Part shown: positions 7,240 to 14,616 of the stretch, in pieces
Layout: each line of letters starts with the position of its first letter
Position numbering within the stretch: position 1 is the first letter of the stretch
Source of the DNA: Sphaerochaeta sp.
GTDB lineage: Bacteria; Spirochaetota; Spirochaetia; Sphaerochaetales; Sphaerochaetaceae
Direction: 5' to 3'
DNA: 17,074 nucleotides
Assembly (NCBI GenBank): GCA_023228445.1
Contig: JALOBD010000030.1
Span: 1-17,074 of the forward strand
Made by a program: the position numbers and the translations under genes
Notes under the pieces: model-generated
Told to the model about the DNA's origin: nothing
Databases searched by the model: none
Seen by the model: only the letters and a program-made list of their open reading frames with translations

Positions 7240-8213
7240 AACACCCACGAAGAGGAGAGGGACAATCCTGCCTGCTCGAAGGACCACATGGCAAACGTGG
7301 CGCTCACTGTAGCCTGCAGCGTCAGCGCCTCGAGGGGAATGAGGGTGAACCCAGTGCCGATGACCAACGCCTCGGTCCGTGTCACATAGGTGGAGGAGAG
7401 GCTCAGCCGTTGGCTTTGGTCAGGGGCATACCCGCCTTCGATGGCCAGAAGGAGGCCACCCTCCTTGCCGATGGGGATTGCCATCGCCTCACCTCTGACC
7501 GAGATGGTCCCCCCTGCCATGAGGAAGAAGGAGTGGAAGAGTCCTGCCGAGAGGCGCAGCTCCTCGACTTCCTTGGTGACATCCGCCGAGGTTGAGAGCC
7601 ACCAGGTGGCTCCCAGGTGCCCCTGGAGGCTGACATACGGGGTGTGACGACTCTCTTGGTATGCATACCCCGCTTCTGCCTTGAGGGCTCCCAGACTCAG
7701 GTAGAGCCGACTTGCAACGCCCACGTCAGAGCCGGTCAGTGAGGGTAAGGCAACCACCTCGACAAAGTCGAAGACACCGATGGGGAGGTAGAGGGAGGCG
7801 AGCCAGAAGGAGTCGGACCCTGCCATCGACCGGTACGCTTCGAATCGTCTCCCCACGATCCCTGCTGCATTGAAGAAGAAGCCATCACCCCACGAAAGAG
7901 GGCTCTTGCCGAGCGTGAGCCGCCCATGGGGAAGGCGGGCGCGCAGGTATGCCCGGCTGATGAAGCCATCCCAGTCGGTGCTCTTTACGGTGGGAGGAAC
8001 CTGGATGCGGATCTCCCCTCGCACATTGCCCTGGGTAGGGGAGGCGAGGGTGAGGGTTGCTGCAGGGAGGAACAGGTTGGAAAAGGTACCTTGTGAATCC
8101 ACCGTGATGGTGTTTGCGAATTCAAGCCCGCCGGTGACGGAAGCTGCACCGCCTGCGGTGGTGAGCACAGAGAGCAGCAACGCCAGTATGCACAGTGATC
8201 GCCGCGCTACCAT
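7236..8213 (-). CDS. Predicted outer-membrane beta-barrel protein
   Basis: 325 residues with a cleavable signal peptide (MVARRSLCILALLLSVLTTAGGA, cleavage near residue 23-25). Alternating hydrophobic/polar strands follow throughout, with many aromatic and glycine residues (GRLTLGKSPLSWGDGFFFNAAGI, LEALTLQATVSATFAMW). The last residue is Phe in SSSWVF, the usual outer-membrane insertion signal. The segment LTLGKSPLSWGDG resembles porin-type barrels. It is the last gene of the ABC/LolA-like operon, and its ATG overlaps the upstream stop by seven bases (ATGGTAG), with GGAG eight bases before it. This suggests an outer-membrane endpoint or channel for that system. An alternative is a generic porin carried along in the operon. 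An open frame continues upstream of 8213, but that part is antisense-free noise inside the LolA-like gene. Confidence 0.8.
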   Translation of the reverse strand: MVARRSLCILALLLSVLTTAGGAASVTGGLEFANTITVDSQGTFSNLFLPAATLTLASPTQGNVRGEIRIQVPPTVKSTDWDGFISRAYLRARLPHGRLTLGKSPLSWGDGFFFNAAGIVGRRFEAYRSMAGSDSFWLASLYLPIGVFDFVEVVALPSLTGSDVGVASRLYLSLGALKAEAGYAYQESRHTPYVSLQGHLGATWWLSTSADVTKEVEELRLSAGLFHSFFLMAGGTISVRGEAMAIPIGKEGGLLLAIEGGYAPDQSQRLSLSSTYVTRTEALVIGTGFTLIPLEALTLQATVSATFAMWSFEQAGLSLSSSWVF

Positions 8214-8947
8214 GAGAGGTTCTCCAACGAGAAGAGTGCATCGGGAAGCGGGATGTCGATCTCGATCGATTCGATGCGCATCGTGGTGGAGCTGCCGCGC
8301 TTGAGCAGATCGGCGATGCGACTCTCCTTCGCCATCGCGACGCCGCCCACCTCCATCAAGGCGATGACCTCCATCTCCTTCAGCGCCCGCCCTGCGGCGG
8401 TGGCGTAGAGCCCCTTGCGCACCACGAAGCGCTCCTGGTCGACCCAGAGCGTCTGGATGGGGTAGGCGCTGCTCCGGCTCTTGGCCACCAGTTTGACGAT
8501 CCAGCATTGGATTCCATCGATCACGTCCTCTCCCTCGAGGGTCGCGTCGTAGGAGGCGAGGGTGCTGCTCTCCCGGGTCATGTCCTCATAACTGAGGTCG
8601 CTGCCGAGCACCGATTGGCGCAGCGCCGCGCCCTGCAGCCGGATGAGCTGGTCGGCTTCGGGGTAGTAGAGGTAGAGGCTGGAACCGGTGCGCAGGATTT
8701 TCTGTCCCCGCTCGGCGAGGCTGGTGAACTCGATGAGGGAGGTATTGTCCCCCTTCGACCACGCCTCGAAAGTGGACTTCTTCTCGCCGAAGCGATCGAC
8801 GGTGATGATGGCGCCGCTGCTGTGGCTGCTGGCAAACGATGTATTGGCATCGACTGCAGCGATGATCTCCTCTGCCGTGATGGCCCAAAGTGATGCGCAG
8901 GAGAAGAACAGGAGGAGAGTGATGATGAAAAGCGTTTTTCTAGACAT
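8207..8947 (-). CDS. Outer membrane lipoprotein-sorting protein (LolA-like)
   Basis: 246 residues, with a signal peptide ending near LWA (residue 22) and mature start ITAEEIIAAVDANTSF. The body matches the LolA-like family found next to LolCDE/MacB-type transporters: KSTFEAWSKGDNTSLIEFTSLAERGQKILRTGSSLYLYYPEADQLIRL, then GSDLSYEDM, then a second half with GEDVIDGIQCWIVKL and YPIQTLWVDQERFVVRKG. This half-barrel fold binds acyl chains, so it may carry a lipid or lipoprotein across the periplasm. The start at ATG 8947 overlaps the upstream permease stop by eight bases, with GGAGG nine bases before. FFSC in the signal is not a canonical lipobox, though spirochaete lipoboxes are loose, so a lipoprotein form is possible. 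Confidence 0.88.
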   Translation of the reverse strand: MSRKTLFIITLLLFFSCASLWAITAEEIIAAVDANTSFASSHSSGAIITVDRFGEKKSTFEAWSKGDNTSLIEFTSLAERGQKILRTGSSLYLYYPEADQLIRLQGAALRQSVLGSDLSYEDMTRESSTLASYDATLEGEDVIDGIQCWIVKLVAKSRSSAYPIQTLWVDQERFVVRKGLYATAAGRALKEMEVIALMEVGGVAMAKESRIADLLKRGSSTTMRIESIEIDIPLPDALFSLENLSW

Positions 8948-10163
8948 AGTGTAGGGCCTCCACGACTTGGATTCTTGCAGCACGGCGGGTGGGGATGAGG
9001 GTTGAGAGGGTGGCGATGGCTACCCCATAGAGGTAGACGGCCACCGCGGTGAAGGCGGTGATGCTCGGATAGAGGACCGACGACACCTCCATCTCGATGC
9101 CGCTCATTGCCTCGGTGAAATCGATGCCTACCCGGGAGAGTACGGCGGTGATGAGCACGCCGACCAGCACTCCGGCCAGCGCCCCGGCCGCGCTGATGAA
9201 CGCCCCCTCGAGCAAGAAGAGGAGACGCACCTTACCGTCATCCATGCCCAGGGCCTTCATCATCCCGATCTCGGCCATCCGCTCAAAGATCACCATCATC
9301 GTCGTGTTGATGATCACGGTGCTGCCGAGGAGGAAAAAGATCAGGGCGATGACGTAGTAGATGTACTTTGCGATGCGTAAAAATCCATACATCTCGTTCA
9401 GCTGGGAGAAGGCCTGCGTCTCGGTCTCGATGCCGAGCTCCTCTGCAACCAATGCGGCAATCTCTCCGGCCAGGGCAGGAAGTGATACTGCTCCCGTCGA
9501 CCGCACCACCAACTCCTGGACACGGCCCTCCATGAAGAGGAGGTGCTGGGCACGTTCGAGACTGAGGTAGAGCGTCGAACTGCTCAGCGAGCCGATCGGA
9601 GGCTTGACGATGCCAACCACGGTGAAGCTCATCGCATTGCTGCTGCCGGCGGCCGTCGAGGCGAGCAGCGTCACCCGGTCTCCCACCGTGATGTCCAGGC
9701 CTTTGGCAAGAACCGCACCCATGACCAGCTCATTGGAGCGGTCGTGGGGCAGCCTCCCCTCACTGAGGATGGAGGCAAGGTTGCTGAAGGCGGTCTCCCG
9801 AGTAAAATCGAAGCCCATCGTGAGGACCGGGCGACTGCGGTCGCCCCGGTAGAGCGCAGCGGGAAAGGAGATGCGCCCACTGGTCTCTGCAACCTCATCC
9901 ATCCTCTCCAGCACGGTCGTGATGGCCTCATCGTCGAGGCTGAGGTGGAGCGGGTGGTAGCGCTCGTAGCGTGCGTACTGGCTGCTGCGGATCCGGATCT
10001 CTCCGGTGTAGTAGGCGATGAGGTTGGTCCGCATATCCACCTCCATGCCCTCGACGAGGGCGAGCAGGAGGATGATCGACATGGCACTGACGGCGATGGC
10101 GAAGGCAGAGAGCAGCGAGCGGCGCCGGTTTCTCAAGATGTTGCGCAGTGCCAGCTTGACCAT
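8940..10163 (-). CDS. ABC transporter permease, FtsX/MacB (LolC/E) type
   Basis: 407 residues. The N-terminal helix follows the positively charged MVKLALRNILRNRRRSLLSAFAIAVSAMSIILLLAL. A large periplasmic domain spans about 45-270 and includes GRLPHDRSNELVMGAVLAKGL...VGDRVTLLAS, typical of MacB-PCD domains. Three more helices follow at about 285-310 (IYYVIALIFFLLGSTVIINTTMM), 335-365 and 375-400, ending in the coupling segment PTRRAARIQVVEAL. The cytoplasmic RMAEIGMMKALGMDDGKVRLLFLLEG is the FtsX-family loop that meets the ATPase. ATG 10163 has GGAGGAG immediately upstream and lies eight bases after the preceding permease stop. Together with that permease it forms a heterodimer as in LolC/LolE, which move lipoproteins rather than pump solutes. 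Confidence 0.9.
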   Translation of the reverse strand: MVKLALRNILRNRRRSLLSAFAIAVSAMSIILLLALVEGMEVDMRTNLIAYYTGEIRIRSSQYARYERYHPLHLSLDDEAITTVLERMDEVAETSGRISFPAALYRGDRSRPVLTMGFDFTRETAFSNLASILSEGRLPHDRSNELVMGAVLAKGLDITVGDRVTLLASTAAGSSNAMSFTVVGIVKPPIGSLSSSTLYLSLERAQHLLFMEGRVQELVVRSTGAVSLPALAGEIAALVAEELGIETETQAFSQLNEMYGFLRIAKYIYYVIALIFFLLGSTVIINTTMMVIFERMAEIGMMKALGMDDGKVRLLFLLEGAFISAAGALAGVLVGVLITAVLSRVGIDFTEAMSGIEMEVSSVLYPSITAFTAVAVYLYGVAIATLSTLIPTRRAARIQVVEALHYV

Positions 10164-10171
10164 CGCTCCTC

Positions 10172-11422
10172 CTACAACCGCACCAGCGCGGTGGTGATCG
10201 GGCTCTTCAGCGCCCGCCTGACCGGGATGACGGCGGCCATTCCACTCAGCACCGTTCCTCCGACGGCGGCGACGATGAAGGAGGAGAGACTCCAAGCACC
10301 GCGCATTACGCTGGGGATGCGAAAGCCCATATCCAGGTCGCGCAGCATGAAGGAGAGGTCGATGCCGACCTCCACCATGTAGAGGGTTGCCAGGGCACCG
10401 AGCACCATGCCGATGGCCGAGCCCAAGAGGCCGATGAGAGCGGCCTCGAGGAGGAAGGAGACCCAGAGGCGGCGCTCCTCCATCCCCATCGCCCGCATCA
10501 TCGCAATCTCCCCTCCTCGCTCATACATCGCCATGAGCATCGTGTTGGAGATCCCCACAGCGGCGATGATGAAGATCAAAAAGAGGATCAAGGAGCTGCC
10601 ACCCTGCTTGGAGCTTACGATGGCCAGGTAGTCCTGGGCCAAATCCTTCCAGGTGAGGACGATCACGGAGGAATCGAGTGAGGAGAGCGCCTGTGAGAGG
10701 GTGCGCTGCACGCTCTGAACCTCCTCTCGGTCCGGGACCAGGATATCGATGTTTGTCACCGCCCCCTTCATACCCAGGTATTGGTCGGCCGCTTGGATAT
10801 CCATCATGACCAACGTGCGGTTCACATTGGGGTTGGGGCAGTTGACCAGGCCGACGACCTGGGCATCGAAGGCTTCGAAGAAGCCTCCCTTGCCCCGCGT
10901 CGAGACGATGAGGGAGGAGCCGACGGTCGCCCCGATGTCCTCGGCGAGCCAGCTGCCCAATACGATGCCGTCCATCTCGCCGGCGTTGAAGAAGCGCCCC
11001 TCCGCCAGCGTTGCACCATAGCGATAGACCGTCCCATCATCCTCGCCAATGGCGGTGATCTCAACCGGGAGGTACCCATCCTCACCGAACTCCTCCCAGC
11101 CGAGGATCAGTTCGGCGGAGAAGCGGGTACGGGAAACCGCACCATACCCGAGCGCATGGATCGTCTCCAGGATGGGCTGCGGCTCCTCGATGGCCTCATC
11201 GAGGGGGAGGAAGAGGCGATCCTCCCACCACGCGGTGGTGTGGACGCGTAGCGACGCAGTCTCATACCACTTGAGGTTCCGCTCCGACTCCTCTGCCGCT
11301 CCCAACAGCATGGAGTCGACGGCAAGGTACATGGCGATGCCCATGGCGATGGCCACCGCGGTGATGATTGTGCGACGGGTATAGCGAGAGAGGTTTTTTA
11401 CTGCCAGGCGGAGGAGGAACAT
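10172..11422 (-). CDS. ABC transporter permease, FtsX/MacB (LolC/E) type
   Basis: 416 residues of the same build as the next gene. The first helix follows MFLLRLAVKNLSRYTRRTIITAVAIAMGIAMYLAVDSMLL. A periplasmic domain contains GATLAEGRFFNAGEMDGIVLGSWLAEDIGATVGSSLIV. Three C-terminal helices follow, with the family loop YERGGEIAMMRAMGMEERRLWVSFLLEA and the end IPVRRALKSPITTAL. It is homologous to, but clearly distinct from, the downstream permease, consistent with a heterodimer. The start at ATG 11422 shares its A with the TGA of the ATPase gene (TGATG), indicating translational coupling. A TTG at 11425 could also initiate but is less likely. Confidence 0.9.
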   Translation of the reverse strand: MFLLRLAVKNLSRYTRRTIITAVAIAMGIAMYLAVDSMLLGAAEESERNLKWYETASLRVHTTAWWEDRLFLPLDEAIEEPQPILETIHALGYGAVSRTRFSAELILGWEEFGEDGYLPVEITAIGEDDGTVYRYGATLAEGRFFNAGEMDGIVLGSWLAEDIGATVGSSLIVSTRGKGGFFEAFDAQVVGLVNCPNPNVNRTLVMMDIQAADQYLGMKGAVTNIDILVPDREEVQSVQRTLSQALSSLDSSVIVLTWKDLAQDYLAIVSSKQGGSSLILFLIFIIAAVGISNTMLMAMYERGGEIAMMRAMGMEERRLWVSFLLEAALIGLLGSAIGMVLGALATLYMVEVGIDLSFMLRDLDMGFRIPSVMRGAWSLSSFIVAAVGGTVLSGMAAVIPVRRALKSPITTALVRL

Positions 11423-12105
11423 CAAGACCCCCTCTGCTCATCGCTGACCACCCTGCCGTCGTGCAGCAACACGAGGCGGCGGGCATACTCCATGACCATC
11501 GCATCGTGGGTGGAGAAGATGAAGGTCGTCCCTCGTCGTTCGTTCATCGTCTTCATCAGGGTGAGGATCTCCTCTCCGGTCTTTGAGTCGAGGTTCGCCG
11601 TCGGCTCATCGGCGAGCACGATCGAGGGCTCCTTGACCAGGGCCCGCGCGATGGCCACCCGCTGCTGTTGGCCGCCGGAGAGCTCGGCGGGTCTTCTCCC
11701 CTCCAAGCCGGCGAGACCGACCTCACTGAGCATGTGGAGGGTCGTCTCCTTGATGCGCTTCTCCTCCATGTCGAGCAGCTCCAGCACAAAGGAGACGTTC
11801 TCATAGGCGGTGAGGACCGGAATGAGGTTGTAGCTTTGGAAGATGAAGCCGAGGTGGCGGCGACGAAAGGCGGTGCGTTCCTTGTTCGTCATTCCCCCGA
11901 TGGGGCGCTCGTTGATGTACAGCTCTCCCTCATCGAATGTATCGAGGCAGCCGATGAGGTTGAGCATCGTTGTCTTGCCCGACCCCGAGGGTCCGGCGAT
12001 GGAGAGAAACTCACCGCCGGAGACCGAGAGGCTCACCCGGTCGAGCGCCTTGACAACGCTCTGTCCGTTCTGGTAGATCCTGCTGACATCCTCCAACCTG
12101 ACCAT
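11422..12105 (-). CDS. ABC transporter ATP-binding protein, LolD/MacB type
   Basis: 227 residues. Walker A GPSGSGKTT is at 38-46, the Q-loop at Gln90 (FIFQSYNLIPVLTAYENV), the signature LSGGQQQR at 142-149, Walker B IVLADE at 162-167 and the switch His200. FQSYNLIPVLTAYENV and the DEPTANLDSKTGEEI pattern place it in the LolD/MacB/FtsE branch, which energises FtsX-fold permeases from the cytosolic face. It is the first gene of the operon. Its ATG has a strong GGGGAGGGG ribosome site and the promoter at 12123-12151 lies just upstream. All catalytic residues are present. Confidence 0.93.
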   Translation of the reverse strand: MVRLEDVSRIYQNGQSVVKALDRVSLSVSGGEFLSIAGPSGSGKTTMLNLIGCLDTFDEGELYINERPIGGMTNKERTAFRRRHLGFIFQSYNLIPVLTAYENVSFVLELLDMEEKRIKETTLHMLSEVGLAGLEGRRPAELSGGQQQRVAIARALVKEPSIVLADEPTANLDSKTGEEILTLMKTMNERRGTTFIFSTHDAMVMEYARRLVLLHDGRVVSDEQRGS

Positions 12106-12122
12106 AGCCCCTCCCCTGTGTC

Positions 12123-12151
12123 ATCGTAGTGGGGCCTTTGGGCAAAGTCAA
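12123..12151 (-). promoter_or_regulatory. Sigma70 promoter of the ABC/LolA-like/outer-membrane operon
   Basis: On the reverse strand TTGACT (12151-12146) and TACGAT (12128-12123) are separated by exactly 17 bases. The start codon of the ATPase gene follows 17 bases after the -10, preceded by its ribosome site, so the leader would be very short. The -35 matches five of six consensus bases and the -10 four of six. Confidence 0.6.
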
Positions 12152-12187
12152 CAAAGCATGACCTCCCCACAACGGGGGATATCAGAT

Positions 12188-12199
12188 GGTATGCATACC
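12188..12199. repeat. Perfect 12-bp palindrome GGTATGCATACC
   Basis: A fully symmetrical 12-mer lies between the ABC operon promoter and the Fic remnant. A partial extra half-site (GGTATG) follows two bases later at 12201-12206. It could be an operator of the lost Fic gene or of the operon, although it lies about 40 bases upstream of the operon -35. The rest of 12152-12319 shows no gene. Confidence 0.35.
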
Positions 12200-12319
12200 G
12201 GGTATGTTGAAATCGCAGGAGGGAAGGGGGGGTGGCATATGGTAGGCGTTGAAGCGCTACGCAACGATCAGAGAAGCAAATCGCCTCGCATTGAGACCAA
12301 CGCGGGCGAGAGTCCTGAT

Positions 12320-12932
12320 TCCATCTACCGGAGCGTCTGCGCGGCTTTTTATGATGCTGCCATCCATATCGGCACAAGAGCTCAATGTGTCCCAAAACTC
12401 GCTACTGATTTATCAAGTGGGCAAGAGAATCAAAGCTGCCCCCTGTGCGCAAGAGTGTGATTATACACTACGAAATCGAAACCATCCATCCGTTTGCTGA
12501 TGGTAATGGTCGTATGGGAAGGCTTTGGAAACTACTGCTCCTCACACCATGAAAGACGATTTTTGAATGGATTTCAGTGAAACCAGTGCTCTACCGCAGC
12601 AGGTCGCAGCATTACCCAGCGATTGAGGATTCTCGCCGAGTAAACGACGCCGGTCCGTTCATTGAGCACACGTATGACTCGGTGCTGGATACCAGTATTG
12701 ACCAAGTAGGGCAAAGCAGTATGCAAATCGCTCTTCTGAGATCGCTGAAAGATCGATCTCTCTCATGCAAAGAACTGGTTGCTTACATTGGCATACGCAG
12801 AGATTCAAACGGAACATTCAGCCACTCTTGGACGAAGGGCCCATCGAGGTGATGGTACCGGAGAACCCTGCCAGGTGCCTACAGCGTTACCGTTTGACTG
12901 CTAGAGGCAGGGCTGTGGTGAAGAGCCTCTGA
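12320..12932 (+). pseudogene. Degraded Fic family (AMP-transferase-type) gene, 5'-truncated
   Basis: Three frames must be joined to read it. In frame 2, IYRSVCAAFYDAAIHIGTRAQCVPKLATDL (about 12323-12412) resembles the region before the Fic motif. A shift near 12405-12411 moves to frame 1, which reads FIKWARESKLPPVRKSVIIHYEIET and then the catalytic HPFADGNGRMGR (12487-12522) and LWKLLLL. A TGA at 12550-12552, where homologues would have another residue, interrupts it. The same frame then continues KTIFEWISVKPV, PAIEDSRRVNDAGPFIEH and the winged-helix start SLSCKELVAYIGIRRD. A second shift near 12800-12816 leads to frame 3, LLDEGPIEVMVPENPARC, QRYRLT and a stop at 12930-12932. Intact Fic proteins of this class have roughly 350 residues, so about the first 100 appear missing. 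Fic enzymes transfer AMP to target hydroxyls; this copy should be inactive. Confidence 0.82.
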
Positions 12933-13769
12933 TCACCCGTGCTTGATGAAGGTACCCTTGGAGAGCTCCTCACGCGCGACGGAGAGCTCTTGTCGGGTGT
13001 TCATCACGATCGGGCCTGCCCAGGCGATGGACTCCTTCAACGGCATGGCACTGTAGAGGAAGATCCTCGCTCCGTCGACCCCTGATCTCAGGTGCAGCTC
13101 ATCCCCTTCGCCGAAGAGGACAGCGCGGTGGTAGGGTACTTCCTGTCCATCGCTGTGGATGCTGCCTCGCACGATGTAGAGGAAGAGGGTCTCTTCCTTC
13201 GGCCGTTGTAGGATGAATTCGGTATCGCTCTCAAGCTTCACATCGAGGTAGAGGGTCTTGACGTAGTCGCCGAAGACCGGCCCATCGACTCCCTTGTATG
13301 AACCGCTTACCACCCGCACCTCTCTCCCCTCCTCCTTGATGAGGGGGACCTGGTCGACGGTGATGTCCCGATAGGCGGGGTGGGTCATCTTATCCTTCTG
13401 GGGGAGGTTGACCCACAGCTGGGTGCCGAGCATCAGGTCGGAGCGTTGGGGCATCTCCTGGTGGATGATGCCACTGCCGGCGGTCATCCACTGGCAGCCT
13501 CCGCCGTAGATGGTACCGGTGTTGCCCAAGCTGTCACCGTGCTCGATCTCCCCTTCGATGAGGTAGGTCACCGTCTCGATGCCACGGTGGGGATGCCAGG
13601 GAAAGCCCCTCAAGTAATCCTCAGGCTTGTCGGCATCGAAGGCGTCGAGGAGCAGGAAGGGGTCGAACTCCTCGGTGTCATCGCGCCCGATGACCCGGAC
13701 CAACTTGACGCCGGCACCGTCATACTGGACAGCTCCACCGGTAATCCGCTTGATCGCACGTGTGCTCAT
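12933..13769 (-). CDS. Pirin family cupin protein
   Basis: 278 residues from ATG 13769, which has GGAGGAG five to eight bases upstream. The N-terminal cupin holds the pirin signature FPWHPHRGIETVTYLIEGEIEHGDSLGN and GSGIIHQEMP, supplying the three His and one Glu metal ligands. QLWVNLPQKDKMTHPAYRD is also diagnostic. The C-terminal half is the second cupin (LFLYIVRGSIHSDGQEV...FGEGDELHLRSG). Bacterial pirins include quercetin dioxygenases and stress-linked regulators, and the role here is unknown. The TGA begins one base after the stop of the convergent Fic remnant. A stretch of open frame upstream of 13769 is not coding. Confidence 0.93.
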   Translation of the reverse strand: MSTRAIKRITGGAVQYDGAGVKLVRVIGRDDTEEFDPFLLLDAFDADKPEDYLRGFPWHPHRGIETVTYLIEGEIEHGDSLGNTGTIYGGGCQWMTAGSGIIHQEMPQRSDLMLGTQLWVNLPQKDKMTHPAYRDITVDQVPLIKEEGREVRVVSGSYKGVDGPVFGDYVKTLYLDVKLESDTEFILQRPKEETLFLYIVRGSIHSDGQEVPYHRAVLFGEGDELHLRSGVDGARIFLYSAMPLKESIAWAGPIVMNTRQELSVAREELSKGTFIKHG

Positions 13770-13862
13770 CACTCTCCTCCTGGTTAGAACAGCGTCCTCT
13801 GCAATGGAAGCGGAAATGGTCACCCGTCCAGCGTTCCACTGATACCTGCCACTGTTAGGAGA

Positions 13863-13891
13863 AGTATACTATCAAGATTTGGTATCGACAA
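13863..13891 (-). promoter_or_regulatory. Candidate sigma70 promoter of the pirin gene
   Basis: On the reverse strand TTGTCG (13891-13886), 17 bases, then TATACT (13868-13863). The -35 lies inside the 3' end of the upstream gamma-carbonic-anhydrase-like gene, and the -10 just after its stop. This leaves a leader of about 85 bases. The -10 matches five of six consensus bases and the -35 four. Confidence 0.45.
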
Positions 13892-14393
13892 CAGAGCGGG
13901 CATCGCCTGCGAGCCGAAGATACTCATCCACGTTCTCGCTCATGAGCGTAAGATCCTCGTCTGAGAGGGTACGGACCACCTTGGCAGGCGATCCGATCAG
14001 CAGACAGCGCGGCGGGAAGTGCTTGTTGGGCGGCACGACCGTACCGGCTGCAACCAGTGAATCCTCACCGATGACCGCTCCATCGAGGATGATAGCCCCC
14101 ATGCCGATGAGGCATCGATCACCGATGGTGCAGGCGTGCACGATCGCCCCGTGGCCGATGGTGCACCGTTCTCCGATCGTCAGGTTGTGCTCTGCAGTCA
14201 CATGCAAGACGGCGTTGTCCTGGACATTGGTCTCGCGTGCGATGGTGATGGAGTTCACATCGGCGCGGACCACCGCCCCGTACCAGATGCCCACCCGCGC
14301 TTGGAGGGTGACGTCACCGATGAGGTCGGCGCTCGGGGCGATGAAGCAATCGGCTGCGATGGATGGTCGCTTGGCATGGTGTTCTAAGATCAT
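13872..14393 (-). CDS. Gamma carbonic anhydrase family (hexapeptide-repeat) protein
   Basis: 173 residues made of left-handed beta-helix hexapeptide repeats: ADLIGDVTLQARVGIWYGAVVRADVNSITIARETNVQDNAVLHV, then LTIGERCTIGHGAIVHACTIGDRCLIGMGAIILDGAVIGEDSLVAAGTVV. It ends with the usual capping helix (DEYLRLAGDARSV). The three Zn-binding histidines are in place (VLHV, TIGHG, IVHAC). Members of this YrdA-like branch lack the acidic loop of the Methanosarcina enzyme, and carbonic anhydrase activity is often unproven. ATG 14393 (MILEHHAKRP) is chosen because GGAGG lies six bases upstream; an in-frame ATG at 14417 is less likely. Confidence 0.9.
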   Translation of the reverse strand: MILEHHAKRPSIAADCFIAPSADLIGDVTLQARVGIWYGAVVRADVNSITIARETNVQDNAVLHVTAEHNLTIGERCTIGHGAIVHACTIGDRCLIGMGAIILDGAVIGEDSLVAAGTVVPPNKHFPPRCLLIGSPAKVVRTLSDEDLTLMSENVDEYLRLAGDARSVVDTKS

Positions 14394-14445
14394 GGTCCCT
14401 CCACACATCGTATTCAATCATGGGCGGACCACTCTGTGCAAGGTG

Positions 14446-14480
14446 AGGCGAAGGGGGTATCAGCGAATACCCACTCGCCT
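14446..14480. repeat. Long imperfect hairpin in the intergenic region
   Basis: AGGCGA (14446-14451) pairs with TCGCCT (14475-14480), and inside it GGGTAT (14455-14460) pairs with ATACCC (14467-14472) around the loop CAGCGA. This gives twelve base pairs interrupted by a 3/2-base internal loop. No T-run follows on either strand, so it is not a standard intrinsic terminator. It could be a protein site or a leader structure of the gamma-carbonic-anhydrase-like gene. Confidence 0.5.
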
Positions 14481-14534
14481 TCCTCCCACCTGCCGGGTCG
14501 TGTTGCCAGAGCGAGGGCGCGGCCGAGTCGACAG

Positions 14535-14569
14535 TCGTTGTATGCCCTGGCGTGGGTGCAGGGCAACGA
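14535..14569. repeat. Second hairpin upstream of the aldolase promoter
   Basis: TGCCCTG (14543-14549) pairs with CAGGGCA (14559-14565) around a nine-base loop. Beyond a four-base bulge, TCGT (14535-14538) pairs with ACGA (14566-14569). It ends about 20 bases before the -35 of the aldolase operon and has no T-tract. Confidence 0.4.
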
Positions 14570-14587
14570 TGCACGATTGGAGGTGCC

Positions 14588-14616
14588 TTGACACGGGGTA
14601 TTGCACGATATATTAT
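14588..14616 (+). promoter_or_regulatory. Near-consensus sigma70 promoter of the KDPG aldolase operon
   Basis: TTGACA at 14588-14593 is a perfect -35. Seventeen bases later TATTAT (14611-14616) matches five of six -10 positions. Transcription should begin near 14622-14624, inside the first of two palindromes. Such a strong promoter would be expected to need repression. Confidence 0.75.

Noticed and set aside
9543..10382. A 279-codon + strand frame antisense to the permease genes
   Set aside because: The minus strand has clear FtsX-fold permeases. The + frame is Arg-rich and lacks any domain.
12165..12177. Short CCCC-ACAAC-GGGG hairpin upstream of the ABC operon promoter
   Set aside because: There are only four GC pairs and no T-run, and it is not positioned to end any visible gene.
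12249..12500. Frame-3 reading with LPSISAQELNV, which looked like a winged-helix start
   Set aside because: It overlaps the frame-2 and frame-1 Fic similarity, which continues coherently into the HPF motif. The HTH resemblance is short and likely chance.
14314..14574. A possible small gene on the minus strand upstream of the gamma-carbonic-anhydrase-like gene
   Set aside because: It overlaps that gene in another frame, is Pro/His/Thr-rich without a domain, and lacks a convincing ribosome site.
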